Shown here piece after piece: positions 43,634 through 51,855 of a DNA stretch of 64,000 nucleotides; position 1 is the first letter of the stretch; each line of letters starts with the position of its first letter. Position numbers and translations under genes: made by a program. This DNA comes from Streptomyces sp. FIT100 (GTDB lineage Bacteria > Actinomycetota > Actinomycetes > Streptomycetales > Streptomycetaceae). Under the pieces are notes generated by a model. It saw only the letters and a program-made list of their open reading frames with translations, did no database searches and was not told where the DNA came from. Where the stretch lies: NCBI RefSeq assembly GCF_024584805.1, contig NZ_CP075715.1, positions 3,730,526 through 3,794,525 on the forward strand, given 5' to 3'.

Positions 43634-45061
43634 CTACGCGGCCCGCCGCTTGTGGTCCTCCAGCGCCGCCACCGCCGCGTGGTACCCGCACATTCCGTGC
43701 ACCGAGGGGCCGGGCGGCGTGGCCGACGAGCACAGCCAGGTGCCCGGGAGAGGTGTCCGGTAGGGATTCCAGCGGGCCACGGGGCGGGCCAGGGTCTGCC
43801 GCAGGCTCATGGCACCGGAGCCGATGTCGCCGCCCACGTAGTTCGTGTTGTACTCGCCGAGTCGGGCCGCCGACACTCCGCGTCCGGCGACGACGGAGTC
43901 GGTGAAGCCCGGGGCGTGGGCCTCGATCGCGGCGCGAATCATCGGCAGGGGATCGCGGGTGTCGCCGTTCGGCACATGGGCGTAGGCCCACACCGGTCTC
44001 TTGCCGCGGACGGCCCGTGCCGGGTCCGCGGCGGCCGGGTCGACGAGGATGATGTAGGGGTGCGCTGCCGTGATGCCCTTGGCGGTCGCGGTCTCCGCAC
44101 GGGCCAGTTCCGCTGCTGTTCCGTGCACGCCGCCCAGGTGGACGGTGGCGGCGCGGGAGAGCCGGTGGTCGGTCCATGGGATCGCCCCGTCGATGAGGAA
44201 GTCCGCCTTTGCGGCCCCCGGGCCGTACCGGTACCGGGACAGCCGGCGGAGGTAGCCGTCGGGCAGGGGCGCGATACGGGCCAGTTCGCGGGGTGAGACG
44301 TCCAGCATGGTGATGCTCCGGCCCGCCGGGAGTTCCCGCAGGCTGTTCACCCTGGTACCGGTGTGGATCCGGCCGCCGAGCCGCTCGATCCGCGCGGCCA
44401 TGACCGCGGCGATGGCTCCGGAGCCGCCCTGGGCCACGGGCCAGCCCGTGGTGTGGGCGAGGTGCCCGAGCAGCAGCGCGACCGCGGACGCCGTCGGTGA
44501 GGGGAGCCTGCCGATGCCATGGGCGGCCACGCCCGTCAGGAGGGCTCGTGCCGTCTCGGTGCGCAGGCTGCCGCCCGGGCGGGCCGAGTGGACGGGCAGC
44601 CGGGACGCGAGCAAGGTGAGGGCCCGCAGCGGAGGGGCCGTTCGCTGGGTGGACAGCATGAGGTCCACCACGGCCGAGGACCGTTCCATCAACGGGAGCA
44701 TGAGACGTCGCCAGCGTGGCCCGTCGTCCCCCAGCTCGGCGCAGGTGGCGTCGAGGTCACGCCAGGCGACAGCGGCCGGCCTGCCCTTGAGCGGGTGGGC
44801 GTAGGCGGCGGGCGAGTGCATGAGGCGGACGCCGTGCTCCTCCAGTTCGAGCGACCTCATGAAGGGGGAGACCGGCGCCATCGGGTGCACCGCCGCGCAG
44901 ATGTCGTGCACCACCTCCGAATCGAAGAGCGGCTCCGTGCGCAGGCCGCCACCGATGCGGTCGTGCGCTTCGAACACCTCGGTGCGCAGACCTGCACGGG
45001 CGAGGGTGAGTGCGGCGGCGAGGCCGTTCGGCCCGGAGCCGACGACAACGGCATCCGTCAT
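43634..45061 (-). CDS. phytoene-desaturase-like FAD-dependent oxidoreductase
   Basis: The 475-residue flavoprotein starts with the dinucleotide-binding motif AVVVGSGPNGLAAALTLARAG, continues EVFEAHDRIGGGLRTEPL, and ends with WLCSSATPPGPSVHGMCGYHAAVAAL, the C-terminal FAD motif of the carotenoid-desaturase/NAD(P)-FAD family. The middle includes GWPVAQGGSGAIAAVMAARI. No carotenoid genes are near. It is the last gene in the same direction as the SDP-like operon (61-nt gap), so it may modify a product of that cluster or be unrelated. Confidence 0.85.
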   Translation of the reverse strand: MTDAVVVGSGPNGLAAALTLARAGLRTEVFEAHDRIGGGLRTEPLFDSEVVHDICAAVHPMAPVSPFMRSLELEEHGVRLMHSPAAYAHPLKGRPAAVAWRDLDATCAELGDDGPRWRRLMLPLMERSSAVVDLMLSTQRTAPPLRALTLLASRLPVHSARPGGSLRTETARALLTGVAAHGIGRLPSPTASAVALLLGHLAHTTGWPVAQGGSGAIAAVMAARIERLGGRIHTGTRVNSLRELPAGRSITMLDVSPRELARIAPLPDGYLRRLSRYRYGPGAAKADFLIDGAIPWTDHRLSRAATVHLGGVHGTAAELARAETATAKGITAAHPYIILVDPAAADPARAVRGKRPVWAYAHVPNGDTRDPLPMIRAAIEAHAPGFTDSVVAGRGVSAARLGEYNTNYVGGDIGSGAMSLRQTLARPVARWNPYRTPLPGTWLCSSATPPGPSVHGMCGYHAAVAALEDHKRRAA

Positions 45062-45122
45062 GTGTGGGCTTCCTCCGGCAGGTTGTGTGCGTCTCCGCGA
45101 ACGCCGTCGCCTCGGGCCGGGT

Positions 45123-45329
45123 TCAATGGACGGCCAGCCAGCCGAGGCCCGCGGCGCAGGTGACCCCCGCGGCGGCGAGGGCCACCGGTCGGTGGCGGCG
45201 CAGCGCGTACGCGATCAGCAGGGCGGTGAGCAGTACGGAGAGCGACCCGATGGCGCCTCGCAACGGCCCGTTGCTGTAGCCGAGTTCAGCGGCGTGGCGT
45301 ACGAGCCAGGCCGCCCAGGCCAGCCTCAT
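45123..45329 (-). CDS. small membrane protein
   Basis: The 68-residue protein has two hydrophobic helices, IGSLSVLLTALLIAYALRR and PVALAAAGVTCAAGLGWLAV, joined by a basic turn. It lies between the serine hydrolase and the oxidoreductase, all on the minus strand. In a peptide-toxin operon a small two-helix membrane protein could be an immunity protein; that is inference from position and size. Confidence 0.65.
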   Translation of the reverse strand: MRLAWAAWLVRHAAELGYSNGPLRGAIGSLSVLLTALLIAYALRRHRPVALAAAGVTCAAGLGWLAVH

Positions 45330-45389
45330 GATGTCCTCTCCGTGGTTTCTGGTGGCCGGAGCCGGAGCGAGTGCCGGACCATCCGATCG

Positions 45390-46238
45390 TCACCTTCCGG
45401 ACGGCGGGGAGGTCGCGGCGAGCGTTTTCACCGCGAGCCGGTCGGTGCGGCCCGGGCTGCCGAGGCGGTGCACGAGGAGCCAGCGGCCGTCGTCGTGTGC
45501 CGCGGCCACGACGGAGGAGCTGCGGGTGGCTCCGTCGTGCCACAGCGTCGACGAGCCCCGGCGCCAGGTGGGTGCCGGGGTGCCCAGCCTGCGGTCCACG
45601 AGCAGTCCGACGAGGAGGTCGGCGAGGGTCCGGCAGCTGGTCCACAGGCCGCCCGCCGGCAGGATCGGTCCGGTCAGATCCCACAGGGGCCGTGGCCGGC
45701 CGAGCAGGTTTCGCGGTACGAGGCGCCGGTCCTCCGGGGGGAGTGCCGTCATCGCGCCTGCTTCCAGCCCCAGCGGCAGGAGGACATGCTCGTCCACGAG
45801 TTCCTGGAAGGTGCGTCCCGTGGCCGTGGTGAGGGCGTGCCCGAGCACCGCGTAGCCGAAGTTCGAGTACTCCTCCTCGCCCAGCCGCCCTGCCGACAAC
45901 CGGTCCAGGCGCCGCAGCGATGCGCGCAGGGCCGGCTCCGTGAAGCCGGCGTACGGGTCGTCCGGAGGACCGGAGGGCCCGGGAGGCAGCCGGGGCAGAC
46001 CCGAGGTGTGCTCGGCGAGATGCCGGAGGGTGATGGCCGTCCCCTTGGGCACCTCGGTCAGGCATGCCTCCAGCGGTGTGTCGAGGTCGAGCGCTCCCTC
46101 CTTCGCCAGCCGGACCAGGACCGTTCCGGTGAAGACCTTGGTGAGAGAGCCGATCTCGACGAACCGGTCCGCACCGTGGCCGTGGGTGGCACGGTCACGG
46201 ATGCCGGCGCTGCCGAGTATGCAGGTCGGTGTCAGCAC
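45390..46238 (-). CDS. beta-lactamase-fold serine hydrolase
   Basis: The 282-residue protein of the class-C beta-lactamase/esterase fold has the nucleophile motif SLTK in VEIGSLTKVFTGTVL and the YxN motif in EEYSNFGYAVLGHAL. HTSGLPRLPPG also fits the family. There is no signal peptide or membrane anchor, so it is probably cytoplasmic, although an unannotated upstream extension is not excluded. GTG 46238 follows AGGAG. It lies 15 nt after the HTTM gene, so it is part of the operon. Confidence 0.82.
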   Translation of the reverse strand: MLTPTCILGSAGIRDRATHGHGADRFVEIGSLTKVFTGTVLVRLAKEGALDLDTPLEACLTEVPKGTAITLRHLAEHTSGLPRLPPGPSGPPDDPYAGFTEPALRASLRRLDRLSAGRLGEEEYSNFGYAVLGHALTTATGRTFQELVDEHVLLPLGLEAGAMTALPPEDRRLVPRNLLGRPRPLWDLTGPILPAGGLWTSCRTLADLLVGLLVDRRLGTPAPTWRRGSSTLWHDGATRSSSVVAAAHDDGRWLLVHRLGSPGRTDRLAVKTLAATSPPSGR

Positions 46239-46253
46239 GCTCCGTTGCTCCTG

Positions 46254-47249
46254 TCAGACGAGTTCTGCTTCGGGGACGGCCTCGGTTCGTGTTCGTCGCG
46301 CCGCCTTCGACGCCGCGTCCTCGGCAGGCTCCTGCGGTGGCCGGGTACGGCGGGCACGCAGCCATGCCACAGCACGGTCGAGAGCACCTGACAGAAAGAC
46401 GAGATCGCAGGCGATCATGGTCAGCGCGAAGCCGGTGAGTCCCATGAAGAACGCGATCGAGACATGGAAGCCGATGGACATGGCGGCCGCCCAGGGGCGC
46501 AGTGCCGGGACGAGGACGCCGAGCGGGAAGTAGACCAGGAAGGCGACCGTCCCGTAGGTGCCCAGCACGACCAGGAGGTCGTTCTCGTACACCAGGTGCG
46601 ACCAGCCGGGCAGTTCGAACTCCGGCACCCGCATCACGTAGAACAGGGCCGTGCCGTCCTGCCATTCCTCGCCCATGACCTTGTAGAGACCGGAGACGAC
46701 GTAGACCAGGCAGATCTGCGCCGCGATCATGAGGACGCCGAGGTTGTGGAACGGCACGGAGACCGCGCGCACATGCCCCGGCAGCCGCCGGGCGAAGCGC
46801 TTCGCGAGACCGACGGGAAGGGCGAACCGGGCGTAGCAGTGCGTCAGGAGCAGGAAGGGCAGCACCACGTAGGCAAGGTTGTCCCCTCCGTCCAGGAGGG
46901 CGGGCTGCCGCTGGTAGAGGGACCACAGCAGGACCCAGTGGCATGCGAGGCCCGGTCGGCCGCCGACACCGAGCGTCACGGCCAGGGCCGCGACCAACCC
47001 CACGTGGAAGACCAGTTGGAACCAGACGTCGGACGAGGACAGCACGTACAGGCTGAATCCCGTCAACTGGTCCCTGAACTCTTCGTGCGGCAGCACTCCA
47101 TCGGGTCCGAACAGGTAGTTCCGCTCCCGGTACTGGCTCACGTAGTACATGAGGCCGACGAAACCGAGGAGCATGCGGGTCCCCGATACGCCGGTGACGG
47201 CGACCGCGTGCAGGGACCAGGCGTCCAGGCGCGCACCCAGTGTCTTCAT
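46254..47249 (-). CDS. HTTM-domain membrane protein, SdpB-like
   Basis: The 331-residue integral membrane protein has seven to eight hydrophobic segments. It has the HTTM (horizontally transferred transmembrane) pattern: WSLHAVAVTGVSGTRMLLGF, FGPDGVLPHEEF, a segment with DGGDNLAYVVLPFLLLTHC, and LVYVVSGLYKVMGEEWQDGTALFYVM. HTTM is the fold of vitamin-K-dependent carboxylase relatives and of SdpB, which matures the B. subtilis killing peptide SDP. Its ATG 47249 overlaps the DUF5819 stop (ATGA). Confidence 0.88.
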   Translation of the reverse strand: MKTLGARLDAWSLHAVAVTGVSGTRMLLGFVGLMYYVSQYRERNYLFGPDGVLPHEEFRDQLTGFSLYVLSSSDVWFQLVFHVGLVAALAVTLGVGGRPGLACHWVLLWSLYQRQPALLDGGDNLAYVVLPFLLLTHCYARFALPVGLAKRFARRLPGHVRAVSVPFHNLGVLMIAAQICLVYVVSGLYKVMGEEWQDGTALFYVMRVPEFELPGWSHLVYENDLLVVLGTYGTVAFLVYFPLGVLVPALRPWAAAMSIGFHVSIAFFMGLTGFALTMIACDLVFLSGALDRAVAWLRARRTRPPQEPAEDAASKAARRTRTEAVPEAELV

Positions 47250-47887
47250 CGCAGATCCTTGGTGCGGGCCCAGGCGAAGTCCTTCACCAGGACCCTGCCT
47301 TCGGCCGAGGGGTCGTCCCGCTTGGACCAGGGCGGCAACTCGTGCACGTACATGCGGACTTGCACCTTCACCGCCTTGCCGTCGCACGCGGTCGGCATCT
47401 GGTCGTAGGAGTAGCGGGACAGGGACTTCACGGCTTCCGCCTCCGTGACCTTCTCGTAGGGCAACGGGGGCAGCACGGGCTTCTTGTCGTTGGTCTGCTT
47501 CTCCCGCAGCCTCCTGAGGATCTCCTCGCTGCTGGTGACGTTCTGGAGACCGGCAGAGATGAGGCGCACTTCGCGCGAGGGGAAGAAACGAGAGTTCTGG
47601 GCCTTGTCGATGCCGTGCGCCGTGACGTCGTAGTACTCCGAGACCGATCCGTCGGCGCAGGCGGCCCTCGCCAGGATGCCTCGGTCGTCGGATATCGGTG
47701 TCGGGGCGAAGAGCTGCCAGTTCTGCGAGAAGTACGGGTCCAGATACTCGGCGACGCGGTCTCCGTAGACGAGTTTCGCCGGGCTGAGCGGCGCCTGGGA
47801 CAACGCGGCCGCGGTCATGTGAGCGCCCAGGAGGGCGCCGCCGATGAGCAGCGCCGCCCTCCTGGTCGTGCGGTACGTCTTCGTCAC
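47246..47887 (-). CDS. DUF5819 protein, SdpA-like
   Basis: The 213-residue protein has one N-terminal membrane helix (RRAALLIGGALLGAHMTAAAL), then an exported domain with YFSQNWQLFAPTPISDD, the hallmark of DUF5819/SdpA-type proteins, and DQMPTACDGKAVKVQVRMYVHELPPW. The GTG at 47887 lies 7 nt after the preceding stop. DUF5819 plus HTTM side by side mirrors sdpA-sdpB; both proteins are needed to mature SDP in Bacillus. Confidence 0.85.
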   Translation of the reverse strand: MTKTYRTTRRAALLIGGALLGAHMTAAALSQAPLSPAKLVYGDRVAEYLDPYFSQNWQLFAPTPISDDRGILARAACADGSVSEYYDVTAHGIDKAQNSRFFPSREVRLISAGLQNVTSSEEILRRLREKQTNDKKPVLPPLPYEKVTEAEAVKSLSRYSYDQMPTACDGKAVKVQVRMYVHELPPWSKRDDPSAEGRVLVKDFAWARTKDLR

Positions 47888-47894
47888 GTGGTGA

Positions 47895-48245
47895 TCAGCG
47901 GTCGAAGACCGTGTCGGCCGAGACACCCTGCGGGAGGTCGGCGGGCGCGGCGAAGACACTGCCGTGCGACAGCATGTTGTCGGCGTTGCTCTTCGCCACC
48001 ACGGCCATGCCCTTGCCGACGGCCGCGGCCTTGTGCGCTCCCTTGGTGGCGGCCTTGCCCACGGACTTGGCGGCCTTGCCCAGCATGGAGCCGAGGGCCT
48101 GCGGGGCAGGCTGCGACGCATCGACGGCGGCGACAGGCGCGGCCGGCTGGGCCGGGGCCGCCTGGGCGCTGCCCTGGGCCGCGACGAAGAGAGCGACCCC
48201 GGCGGTGGCGGCTCCGGCAGCGGTGGCGATCTTCTTGATATTCAT
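47895..48245 (-). CDS. small secreted Lys/Ala-rich protein, candidate toxin precursor
   Basis: The 116-residue protein has a Sec signal peptide (MNIKKIATAAGAATAGVALF to about Ala29). A Pro/Ala spacer follows, then an amphipathic Gly/Lys/Ala region at 51-86 (LGSMLGKAAKSVGKAATKGA and HKAAAVGKGMAVVAKS) and an acidic end (SADTVFDR). The amphipathic cationic segment looks like an antimicrobial peptide. Unlike Bacillus SDP it contains no cysteine pair. Its place just upstream of the SdpA/B-like genes makes it the precursor candidate. No family was recognised. Confidence 0.75.
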   Translation of the reverse strand: MNIKKIATAAGAATAGVALFVAAQGSAQAAPAQPAAPVAAVDASQPAPQALGSMLGKAAKSVGKAATKGAHKAAAVGKGMAVVAKSNADNMLSHGSVFAAPADLPQGVSADTVFDR

Positions 48246-48370
48246 TCGGTTTTCCTTCCCCGATTTGAACGATGCAGGTGTGGCCGCACTCCGGACCGCC
48301 CGGCAATGTGCGCCGGGTCGGTGCGTGGTGGACAACGCCCTTGAGCCTGCCGCCTCGAAGGCCGCCTCTC

Positions 48371-48405
48371 CATTGCCTCTTGAGGCATTGCCTCAAGAGG
48401 CAATG
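48371..48405. repeat. perfect 16-bp inverted repeat with 3-nt loop across the luxR stop
   Basis: CATTGCCTCTTGAGGC and its complement GCCTCAAGAGGCAATG are separated by ATT. The repeat covers the last codons and stop (48393-48395) of the LuxR-type gene. It consists of alternating TGCCTC and GAGGCA half-sites. It may be a terminator between regulator and precursor genes, or an operator. Confidence 0.85.
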
Positions 48406-48665
48406 GCGTCCTCGGTCAAGGTCTCCTGATAATTGAGCGCCACCAGACTCGCCTCGAATCTGGATCCGACACCCAGCTTGCGCACGACACTGGTGATGTG
48501 GGCCCTGACGGTCCGTTCCGCGACTCCGAGCCGCCGGGCGAGCAGGCGGTTCGGCTCTCCCTTGGCGAGATTGCGCAGCACCTCGCGCTCCCGGGCGGTC
48601 AGCCTCGCGAGGCTCGCCGCATCCACGGAAACGGGAAACTCGCGGATCTCTGCACCCGTGGTCAT
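48393..48665 (-). CDS. stand-alone LuxR-type HTH regulator
   Basis: The 90-residue protein is little more than a LuxR DNA-binding domain: LTAREREVLRNLAKGEPNRLLARRLGVAERTVRAHITSVVRKL, with a short N-terminal arm. There is no receiver or sensor domain, so it may act constitutively or through a partner, like other small WhiJ/GerE-type proteins. It lies upstream of the secreted-precursor operon in the same direction and is the likely regulator. Confidence 0.85.
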   Translation of the reverse strand: MTTGAEIREFPVSVDAASLARLTAREREVLRNLAKGEPNRLLARRLGVAERTVRAHITSVVRKLGVGSRFEASLVALNYQETLTEDAIAS

Positions 48666-48908
48666 CGTGATTTCTCCCCCTGACTACGTTCACCTGCAGG
48701 CCCCGGGCAGAGCGGGCCGCAGGGTGAGCGGGGTGGCTTCGTTCACGAGGCAGTGGTCAGTTGCCGACGCGTCAACGCGTCAACCACCCGGCTGGAATGT
48801 TCTGTTGGAGCCTACAGGGGCACTCCGACGAGATGACCTCGGGTGAGAGAAGTCACGGACGGCCGCGCCGGACGGCTCCGCACGAGCGCAGGCGGGACGA
48901 AGGCGCGA

Positions 48909-48944
48909 CGAAGGGCCCCGACCGATCCCGGCCGGGGCCCTTCG
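48909..48944 (-). terminator. terminator of the VOC gene
   Basis: A 12-bp stem (CGAAGGGCCCCG and complement) with a 12-nt loop lies 42 nt after the VOC-gene stop. The rest of 48666-48985 shows no gene; it holds the LuxR gene promoter. Confidence 0.75.
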
Positions 48945-48985
48945 TGCCGCGTGCTGCGTGTGCGTGCTACTCGTGTTGCGTGCCG

Positions 48986-49399
48986 TCAGCCCTGGGGCTC
49001 GCTGATGTTGACCATCCAGGGAATGCCGAACCGGTCCGTGCACATGCCGAACACGTCGCCCCACATCTGCTTCTCCAGGGGCACCGCCACGGAGCCGCCG
49101 GTGGACAGCTTCTCCCAGTAGCCGCGCAGCTCGGCGTCGTCGTCGCCGCTGAGGCTCACCGAGAAGTTGTTGCCCGGCGCGTACTCCATTCCGGGCGGGG
49201 CGTCGGCGCCCATCAGGGTGAAGCCGCTCGGCGTTTCCAGCATGGCGTGCATGATCTTGTCGGCATCGGGAGAGCCGGCCTGGCCGGATTCACCGTAGGT
49301 GTTCAGCGCCAGCGTGCCGCCGAAGACCTCCTTGTAGAACTCCATCGCCTGCCGGGCGTCGCCGCCGAAGCTGATATACGGGTTGAGTCGCGAGGTCAT
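48986..49399 (-). CDS. VOC-superfamily protein (PhnB/glyoxalase-like)
   Basis: The 137-residue protein of the VOC fold begins MTSRLNPYISFGGDARQAMEFYKEVFGG, contains IMHAMLETPSGFTLMGADAP and FSVSLSGDDDAELRGYWEKL, and ends with GDVFGMCTDRFGIPWMVNI. This is the PhnB/3-demethylubiquinone-methyltransferase-like branch, usually of unknown substrate. ATG 49399 follows a perfect AGGAGG. Transcription is away from the carboxypeptidase gene. Confidence 0.9.
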   Translation of the reverse strand: MTSRLNPYISFGGDARQAMEFYKEVFGGTLALNTYGESGQAGSPDADKIMHAMLETPSGFTLMGADAPPGMEYAPGNNFSVSLSGDDDAELRGYWEKLSTGGSVAVPLEKQMWGDVFGMCTDRFGIPWMVNISEPQG

Positions 49400-49492
49400 A
49401 AAACCTCCTGCGTCGGAGCAAAGGGTCGGATATCGGCAGAGTAGCGGGGACCACTGACAACGGCCCCCGGTACGAATGAGTGTCACGGGCGC

Positions 49493-49533
49493 GGACGCAC
49501 AGACCCATGGACGCACAGACGGGACGCACAGAC
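49493..49533. repeat. three 12-bp repeats in the VOC/dac intergenic region
   Basis: GGACGCACAGAC occurs at 49493-49504, 49509-49520 and 49522-49533. The flanking 49400-49705 holds no gene and is the divergent promoter region of the two genes. Regulatory meaning unknown. Confidence 0.7.
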
Positions 49534-49705
49534 CCACAGACGGCCTGATACGCGACTGACACACACCCGCGCGGTGCCGGATGCACGACCCTGATCGGCT
49601 GGACGCGGTCCTCTCCCAGGCTCGGTGACGTGCCGAACGCGGCTTCCCCGCGTGCCTCGGCCCCGGCCTCGGCCCAAGTCTCCGTCTGTGAGAGGTGTTC
49701 TGTCG

Positions 49706-50710
49706 GTGGTTGCTCGCTGGATACGTACCGAAGAGAAGCCCGCGTGGGCCCGTCGCTGCGCCGTGTGGGCGTCGGCCGCGGCGCTCGTCGTGGCCGGAAT
49801 CGTCGGCTGGCAGGGGCTGCCCGGCGACGACGGCGGCGACGGTCCCGCGGCCGCCGCCGCGCGGGCGGCGGCCGTGGCGGAGCGGCTGGATCTGCCATGG
49901 CCGTCGGAGGGCCAGACGAGCGTCGCGGTGGAGGGCCTCGGCAGCCTGGGCAGCAGGGGCGGTGACAAGCCGATGCCGATCGCGAGCGTCACCAAGGTGA
50001 TGACCGCGTACGTGGTCCTCAAGGAGCACCCGCTCCGGAACGGAGAGCGCGGCCCGAAGATCACGGTCGACGAGACGGCCGCGCAGGAGGGCCTCTCCCT
50101 GAGCGAGTCCAGCGCCCCCGTCCGTGCGGGTCAGCGGTTCAGTCAGCGCGATCTCCTGGAGCTGCTGCTGCTCCCTTCGGGCAACAACGTGGCCCGGCTG
50201 CTGGCTCGTTGGGACGCCGGCAGCCAGGAGGCGTTCGTGGCGAAGATGAACCGAGCCGCCGCCGGGCTCGGGATGACCCATACGACGTACACGGGTGCGA
50301 GCGGCATCGAGCCGACGACCCGGAGCACCGCCGACGACCAGCTCAAGCTCGCCCGCCGGGCCATGCAGGAGCCGGTGCTGCGCGCGGTGGTGGCGATGCG
50401 CAGTACGACGATCCCCGGGATGCCGGGCGCTGTCACCAACACCAACCGGCTGCTCGACAAGCCCGGGGTGATCGGGCTCAAGACCGGATCGAGCACGCCC
50501 GCCGGCGGCAACCTCATGTGGGCCGCCGAGGCGAAGTCCGGCACCGGGCGCCATCTCGTGCTCGGCGTCGTACTGGGGCAGCGCGCCGACACCACGCCCA
50601 CCGAGGGCCTCCAGGCAGCCCTGGACAGCAGCGGCCGGCTGATCGACGCCGTGCAGCGGGGCCTGCCGGACGCCCTCGCGGCTCGTGGCGGCAAGGCGGT
50701 GCACACGTGA
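49706..50710 (+). CDS. D-alanyl-D-alanine carboxypeptidase (penicillin-binding, S11-like)
   Basis: The 334-residue protein has an N-terminal membrane segment (CAVWASAAALVVAGIVGW), a short acidic linker, and the peptidase domain with all three active-site motifs: SVTK in PIASVTKVMTAYVVLK, SGN in LLPSGNNVARLLARWDA and KTG in GVIGLKTGSSTPAGG. It trims peptidoglycan stem peptides outside the membrane. The start is uncertain: GTG 49706 has AGAGG at 10 nt, while GTG 49688 and a longer frame to 49625 are also open. Its stop overlaps the next start (GTGA). Confidence 0.87.
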   Translation: MVARWIRTEEKPAWARRCAVWASAAALVVAGIVGWQGLPGDDGGDGPAAAAARAAAVAERLDLPWPSEGQTSVAVEGLGSLGSRGGDKPMPIASVTKVMTAYVVLKEHPLRNGERGPKITVDETAAQEGLSLSESSAPVRAGQRFSQRDLLELLLLPSGNNVARLLARWDAGSQEAFVAKMNRAAAGLGMTHTTYTGASGIEPTTRSTADDQLKLARRAMQEPVLRAVVAMRSTTIPGMPGAVTNTNRLLDKPGVIGLKTGSSTPAGGNLMWAAEAKSGTGRHLVLGVVLGQRADTTPTEGLQAALDSSGRLIDAVQRGLPDALAARGGKAVHT

Positions 50711-51720
50711 CCGCGGTGCTGGTTCCCAAGGCCCCCGAAGCCGGCGCGGAGCAACGAGCCCGCCCGCCGGCGGCCGATGCCCCGCCCGTCGTCGGCGGAC
50801 GACGCGTCCGGCGGTGCGAGAAGCTCATCGCGGCGGCCTCGGTGCTGTCCGCGCTGGTCATGGTCGGCCATGCCTGGATACCGAACGGGTACGGCAACCT
50901 GGGCAGCCTCGTGGAGACCTTCCTGCCCTGGTGGGGGCTGACCGCCCCCGCCCTGCTGGCCCTTGCCGCGGTGCGGCGGTCCGCGGCCGCCGGTGCCACC
51001 GCGCTCCTTCCCGCCGTCGTCTGGTGCTCCCTGTTCGGCGACGCCCTCGTGGACAAGCGGTCCGAGGGCGGCGATCTGACGGTGATCACCCACAACGTCC
51101 ACGACGAGAACCCCGATCCGGACGGAACCGCACGTGCCCTCGCCGCCACCGGCGCCGATCTGCTCGCGCTGGAGGAGCTCTCCCCGCGCAGGGCACCGGC
51201 GTACGAGAGCGCGCTGGCCGGCAGCTACGCGTACCACTCGGTACAGGGCACGGTCGGGCTGTGGAGCAAGTACCCGCTGCGGGACGTGGAGCCGGTCGCG
51301 ATCATGCCGTGGACGCGTGCCCTGCGGGCCACGGCCGACACCCCGAAGGGACCGGTCGCGGTCTACGCCGCCCACCTCGCGTCGGTACGGGTCCGGCCTG
51401 ACTCCGGTTTCGCCGCGTCCTGGCGCAACGAGTCGGCCCGGAAGCTGGCCGATGCCCTGCGGGCCGAGGCGCTGCCCCGGGTCGTGGTCGTGGGCGATTT
51501 CAACGGCACGACCGACGACAGCGCGCTGCGGCCGGTGACCTCCGGGCTCCGCTCGGCCCAGGAGGAGGCGGGTGACGGCTTCGGCTTCACGTGGCCCGCG
51601 GCGTTCCCGGCGGCCCGGATCGACCAGATCCTCGTGAAGGGCATCACTCCGGCAGCGGCCTGGACCCTGCCGCCGACCGGCAGCGACCATCTGCCGGTCG
51701 CGGCCACCCTCCGGCTGTGA
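50707..51720 (+). CDS. membrane-anchored endonuclease/exonuclease/phosphatase family protein
   Basis: The 337-residue protein has three N-terminal hydrophobic segments (LIAAASVLSALVMVGHAW, WWGLTAPALLALAA, ATALLPAVVWCSLFG). An EEP domain follows: LTVITHNVHDEN, ADLLALEELSPR with Glu, VVVGDFNGTTDDSALRP with Asp and Asn, and TGSDHLPVAATL with the catalytic His. Such proteins act on phosphodiesters outside the cell or on lipids; substrate unknown. Start GTG 50707 is coupled to the carboxypeptidase stop. Confidence 0.9.
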   Translation: MTAVLVPKAPEAGAEQRARPPAADAPPVVGGRRVRRCEKLIAAASVLSALVMVGHAWIPNGYGNLGSLVETFLPWWGLTAPALLALAAVRRSAAAGATALLPAVVWCSLFGDALVDKRSEGGDLTVITHNVHDENPDPDGTARALAATGADLLALEELSPRRAPAYESALAGSYAYHSVQGTVGLWSKYPLRDVEPVAIMPWTRALRATADTPKGPVAVYAAHLASVRVRPDSGFAASWRNESARKLADALRAEALPRVVVVGDFNGTTDDSALRPVTSGLRSAQEEAGDGFGFTWPAAFPAARIDQILVKGITPAAAWTLPPTGSDHLPVAATLRL

Positions 51721-51855
51721 CGGGAGCCCGTGCCGGCAGCGGCGCTCGCGGCGGGCGCCGGCCCGTGGGACCCGTGCCCGTAGCCTTCCTTCCGCAAAGC
51801 GGTATCTTCTGCTCCTTCTGTACTTTCTCGGGTGACCCGACCTCCAGGTGACGTG

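Noticed and set aside
43200..44177. 325-codon minus-strand frame overlapping the FAD oxidoreductase
   Set aside because: Arg-rich shadow of the desaturase-like gene running into the gene-poor scar.
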